15,802 nt of DNA, from positions 1 to 15,802 of the forward strand of contig CAZVEH010000053.1 in assembly GCA_964625775.1 (NCBI GenBank), written 5' to 3'. Shown here in pieces: positions 12,947 to 15,802 of the stretch. The DNA comes from GCA-2786165 sp964625775 (lineage in GTDB: Bacteria > Pseudomonadota > Gammaproteobacteria > Legionellales > Legionellaceae). The notes under the pieces are model-generated. The model did no database searches. It worked only from the letters and a program-made list of their open reading frames with translations, and was not told where the DNA came from. Made by a program: the position numbers and the translations under genes. The stretch's first letter is position 1, and each line of letters starts with the position of its first letter.

Positions 12947-14989
12947 CCAGCGGGTGGCGATGGCATGCGCAGTCGACGGATCTTGGCTCATAAGTTGATG
13001 CGCTGCGGGTGTTAGCCAGGGTAATAAGGCCTGATCTCGCTGCAAATCAGCGATTTTAAACATGCGATAACCTGTTTGACGTGTGCCTAATATTTCCCCA
13101 GAACCTCGTAACGCCAAATCTTTTTCTGCAAGTAAAAACCCATCGGTAGTTTCACGCATGAGGTGGAGACGCTCACGGCTCATGGGCGATAAAGGCGGTT
13201 GATATAACAACACACAATGAGATTGAGTGGCACCACGGCCAACACGCCCGCGCAATTGATGTAATTGTGACAGGCCGAGGCGTTCAGCATTTTCAATGAT
13301 CATCAAACTGGCATTGGGTACGTCAACCCCTACCTCAATGACGGTTGTGGCAACCAGTAGATCCATGCTTCCTTGCTTAAACTCAGCCATGATACGTTCT
13401 TTTTCAGCGCCTTTTAGTCGCCCATGAATCAGGCCAATTTTAAGGTTTGGCAAAAGGATTTGTAATTGCTGTGCGGTGTCAGTAGCCGCTTGGCATTGCA
13501 GCGTTTCAGACTCTTCTATCAAGGTACAGACCCAATATGCTTGTTGCCCGCGCGCAAGATGTGTTCTCAATCGCTCGATCAGTGTGTCTCTTTTATTTTG
13601 ATTGAGCACTACAGTGGTGATTGGCGTACGCCCGGGGGGGAGCTCGTCGATGATGGAGATATCCAAATGGGCCAACTGTGTCATGGCCAAAGTTCTTGGA
13701 ATTGGGGTGGCGGTCATCAATAATTGATGGGGGCAAAGCTGATGGTGCTGACCTTTTTGTTGCAATTGCATGCGTTGCGCAACACCAAAGCGATGTTGTT
13801 CGTCGATGATGATGAGTCCAAGGCGTGAAAAGGTCACTTCTTCTTGAAATAAGGCATGAGTCCCCACAATCAGTTGGCACTCATGTTGTGCTAGGGCCTT
13901 TAGCGCTTCTCGTCGTTGTTGAATTTTCATCTTTGCAGACAAACGGTGCACCACGATACCCAAAGGTTCACACCAGCGTTTCAGGGTTTGGGCGTGTTGT
14001 TCGCTGAGAATATCGGTGGGTGCCATCAGGGCGACTTGGTACCCATTGGCAATGACCTGAAAAGCAGCCAATGCTGCAATGACAGTTTTTCCTGAGCCCA
14101 CATCTCCTTGGACAAGACGTAGCATGGGTTTGTCTTGTGCTAAATCATGGCGTATGTCTGCATGGACTCGGATTTGAGCTGCTGTCAGCTGAAAAGGTAG
14201 GTGCTGTAAAAACTGAGTAACCAAGCTGGTTTCCGATGGCATAGGGGCGGCGATCAAATTGGCTCGCTCACGACGCGCAAATATCATGCTCAGTCGTTGA
14301 GCCATGAGCTCATCAAAGGCCAAACGTTTCAAAGCAGGGTGTTGACCTGTTTCTAAAAGATGAATGGGGCTATCCGGTGGCGGATGATGTAAACTGGGAA
14401 GGGCCGAAGATAGCGGATGAAATTGATACGTCTGCAATTGTTCCGCGCTTAGCCATTCTAATTGCGACAGATGTTCTTGGTGTAATTCTATGGCAATTTT
14501 TACCAATTGCCGCAAACGATTTTGACTCAGCCCTTGGGTGGTGGAATAAATGGGGGTGAGTGTTTCTTCTACAGGGCAGGGCAGGTCTCCTTCGAAGATG
14601 TGATACTCAGGGTGGATCATGTCTAAATGTGTCTCAAAAAAACGCGCTTCTCCAAAAACCCGAATTTGTGCGCCGATAACCATGGCTTGCGCTTGTTTTT
14701 GGTTGAAATGAAAAAAACGTATCCGCAGCATGCCCGTTTTATCTTCGATAAAACACTGTAAAATACGGCGGCGGCCGAATTTGATTTCTGTTTTACAAAT
14801 ATGCCCCACAATGACGGCCCAGTCTTCATGTCGGACATCCCGAATTGGGGTAATATGCGTACGATCTTGGTAGCGATAGGGAAGATGGAACAGCAAGTCT
14901 TGTAGGGTATGAATGCCACATTGAGCTAATTTGCCTGCTAGTGTTGGCCCGACGCCAGGTAAGGTGGTGCAAGGTTGAGTGAGTACCAT
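12914..14989 (-). CDS. recG: ATP-dependent DNA helicase RecG
   Basis: RecG remodels stalled replication forks and branches Holliday junctions. The 691 residues match E. coli RecG (693). The N-terminal wedge (OB-fold) domain spans about 50-150, preceded by a TLPGVGPTLAGKLAQCGI segment (9-26). The helicase core has Walker A GDVGSGKT (295-302), DEQH box IIDEQHRFG (394-402), TATPIPRTLAM (426-436), TTVIEVGVDVPNA (548-560) and QLRGRVGRG (578-586). A C-terminal segment with the family's GEILGTRQTG follows. The start MVLTQPCTTLPGVG fits the family. The gene ends inside the last codons of the convergent epmC gene. A weak candidate promoter lies about 30-60 bases upstream (TAAGAT at 15026-15021 with TTGTCC at 15050-15045, minus strand). 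Confidence 0.97.
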   Translation of the reverse strand: MVLTQPCTTLPGVGPTLAGKLAQCGIHTLQDLLFHLPYRYQDRTHITPIRDVRHEDWAVIVGHICKTEIKFGRRRILQCFIEDKTGMLRIRFFHFNQKQAQAMVIGAQIRVFGEARFFETHLDMIHPEYHIFEGDLPCPVEETLTPIYSTTQGLSQNRLRQLVKIAIELHQEHLSQLEWLSAEQLQTYQFHPLSSALPSLHHPPPDSPIHLLETGQHPALKRLAFDELMAQRLSMIFARRERANLIAAPMPSETSLVTQFLQHLPFQLTAAQIRVHADIRHDLAQDKPMLRLVQGDVGSGKTVIAALAAFQVIANGYQVALMAPTDILSEQHAQTLKRWCEPLGIVVHRLSAKMKIQQRREALKALAQHECQLIVGTHALFQEEVTFSRLGLIIIDEQHRFGVAQRMQLQQKGQHHQLCPHQLLMTATPIPRTLAMTQLAHLDISIIDELPPGRTPITTVVLNQNKRDTLIERLRTHLARGQQAYWVCTLIEESETLQCQAATDTAQQLQILLPNLKIGLIHGRLKGAEKERIMAEFKQGSMDLLVATTVIEVGVDVPNASLMIIENAERLGLSQLHQLRGRVGRGATQSHCVLLYQPPLSPMSRERLHLMRETTDGFLLAEKDLALRGSGEILGTRQTGYRMFKIADLQRDQALLPWLTPAAHQLMSQDPSTAHAIATRWLGHFEPLIIT

Positions 14990-15110
14990 GGCACATCGAC
15001 ACGAGAGCTAAAGGGTCTCCATCTTATCAAGAAGCACTCTTCTCGGACAAGCCCTTGTGGATACAAATATAAAATCATATTGAAAAAAAAGAGCATTATG
15101 TGGTGTTTTA

Positions 15111-15119
15111 TGGTACACT
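15111..15119 (+). promoter_or_regulatory. Extended -10 promoter of the last gene
   Basis: TGGTACACT is a TGn extended -10 element (TG, one base, TACACT). No good -35 lies at normal spacing, as is common for extended -10 promoters. It is 32 bases ahead of ATG 15152 in an AT-rich stretch, and separate from the possible recG promoter on the other strand. Confidence 0.4.
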
Positions 15120-15151
15120 ATTTTTCTTTATGCAAAATGAGATAACGATTT

Positions 15152-15658
15152 ATGCAAACCAAAGCAGATGAGGAAAAAGACATGATTCGAATTAAGCTTA
15201 GTCTTCTTCTTGGCTTAAAAGAGTGGTTGTCTCAACTAGAGGACCCTAAAATTGCTTTATCTCGGGATTCAGCCAGCTTGTCTGAGGGTTATATCACATT
15301 TATCCAAGCGTTGAATCAGCATGCATTGTCCTCAGACGACTTATTTGAGTACTCGGATAAAAAATTATTTGCTATGCCAAAACAGTATTATGAACTATTG
15401 ATAAGTATCTACGATAATTTGAGTATTACTTTTAGAGACGGAAACTATTTGAGCAAAGCCTTATATGTATTGAGTCAGTCTGTTAAAACGGGTAGTTATT
15501 TGCGTCCTCAGATTTTTCAAGATTTGCAAATTTTAATTCAAGTACAAATTGAAAGCTATCAAGCAAAAGTCAGCTCTACCCCTAAAGCCGCTTTTTTTAC
15601 GAATCATAAAAAGCCAGCTACTCTTGAAGTTGGGGTAGCACAGTGTTTGATGTCTTAG
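15152..15658 (+). CDS. Unrecognised, mostly helical protein
   Basis: I do not recognise this 168-residue protein. It has no signal peptide and no membrane segment, and it appears mainly alpha-helical, with leucine-rich runs such as LSLLLGLKEWLSQLED (16-31) and a tyrosine-rich middle (YYELLISIYDNLS, residues 79-91). The tail (about 140-168) is less ordered, with KAAFFTNHKKP. Two starts are possible: ATG 15152, or ATG 15182, which has a better ribosome binding site (GAGG, eight bases ahead) and would give 158 residues. In a genome with Dot/Icm genes a small, lineage-restricted soluble protein could be a secreted effector, but the tail lacks an obvious glutamate-rich E-block and nothing here proves secretion. 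It is followed directly by a hairpin and a repeat. Confidence 0.7.
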   Translation: MQTKADEEKDMIRIKLSLLLGLKEWLSQLEDPKIALSRDSASLSEGYITFIQALNQHALSSDDLFEYSDKKLFAMPKQYYELLISIYDNLSITFRDGNYLSKALYVLSQSVKTGSYLRPQIFQDLQILIQVQIESYQAKVSSTPKAAFFTNHKKPATLEVGVAQCLMS

Positions 15659-15661
15659 TGA

Positions 15662-15750
15662 AACTTGGGTAAAACCCCGATTTTTTTGGGTGTTTTGTTT
15701 TAATTCGGTCATTTGAGTTCCGCTAAATGACCTTATTTATAACAAAACTT
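15662..15750. repeat. Diverged, truncated copy of the palindromic element
   Basis: This stretch aligns through its left arm and centre with the element at 11890-12015: ACTT, then AAAACC-CGAT, then TTTTGTTTT-AAT and CGGTCATTT in the same order. GGTCATTT (15707-15714) and AAATGACC (15724-15731) pair perfectly, as do TTTTGTT and AACAAAA outside them. The right arm stops after AACAAAACTTG, where the terminal repeat begins, so the outer right arm of the full element is missing. It follows the last gene by only a few bases. Confidence 0.65.
15667..15687 (+). terminator. Possible intrinsic terminator of the last gene
   Basis: GGGT (15667-15670) and ACCC (15674-15677) form a short stem, followed three bases later by seven Ts. 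The stem is only 4 bp, so it is weak on its own; the larger palindrome behind it may help. It coincides with the left arm of the repeat element. Confidence 0.35.
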
Positions 15751-15802
15751 GTAACTCCCCACGTCATCCCGAGCGCAGCGAGGGATCTCCTGTCGTGTGG
15801 CA
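15750..15802. repeat. Dispersed CHPERSEGSP-type repeat, right-end copy
   Basis: The last 51 bases of this stretch are the exact reverse complement of positions 4-54. Divergence from the left copy begins outside TGTAAC, which fixes the inner boundary. The repeat replaces the missing right arm of the neighbouring palindromic element, so it inserted into, or recombined with, that element. The repeat runs past the window edge. Confidence 0.85.

Noticed and set aside
13593..13880. Frames inside recG on both strands
   Set aside because: All are alternative-frame shadows of the recG helicase core, whose motifs are intact.

Overview
The window reads as a chromosomal segment of a gammaproteobacterium of moderate-to-low GC, most likely a member of the order Legionellales. 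This is inferred from: a Dot/Icm type IVB secretion membrane protein of the IcmC(DotE)/DotV family (11336-11884); a secreted M4 metalloprotease of the Legionella ProA / Pseudomonas LasB type; an EpmC (YfcM) EF-P hydroxylase; and intergenic repeats of the kind that translate as 'CHPERSEGSP'. I cannot assign genus or species from the sequence alone.

Layout. 1-54 is a short repeat, and an identical inverted copy closes the window (15750-15802), so the segment may be one assembly contig broken at a dispersed repeat. 55-1163 is a decayed accessory patch: a GNAT acetyltransferase cut off at its N-terminus by the repeat and fused in frame to a GrpB domain, then a 57-residue remnant of a FosX-like glyoxalase-fold gene. 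A hairpin terminator separates this patch from a minus-strand tRNA with a CAT anticodon (tRNA-Ile2 type).

1333-6342 is the minus-strand macromolecular synthesis cluster rpsU - yqeY - dnaG - rpoD, followed by the tRNA. It is broken between dnaG and rpoD by a plus-strand PPC/DUF296 gene, and rpoD has its own sigma70 promoter with several dyads. 6493-7386 (plus) is a PAS-receiver protein lacking any kinase or output domain, divergent from rpsU. 7674-9284 (plus) is the exported M4 metalloprotease. A repeat-filled gap (9285-9489) separates it from the convergent minus-strand pair fpr-like reductase - class I fructose-bisphosphate aldolase (9490-11267).

The Dot/Icm membrane protein lies divergent to the reductase and away from any other dot/icm gene. 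A 126-bp palindromic, MITE-like element (11890-12015) separates it from a convergent DUF3579 gene. Then come epmC (plus), convergently overlapping recG (minus), and an unrecognised 158-168-residue protein (plus). The window closes with a diverged, truncated copy of the palindromic element abutting the terminal repeat.

Functionally this is mostly core information processing (ribosome, primase, sigma factor, RecG, EF-P modification) and central metabolism, with two genes pointing to a host-associated lifestyle (M4 protease, Dot/Icm component). The novelty lies in the repeats, the rearranged operon, the lone secretion gene, the kinase-less PAS-REC protein and the unrecognised last gene. I see no CRISPR array, no intact transposase and no clear new defence system.
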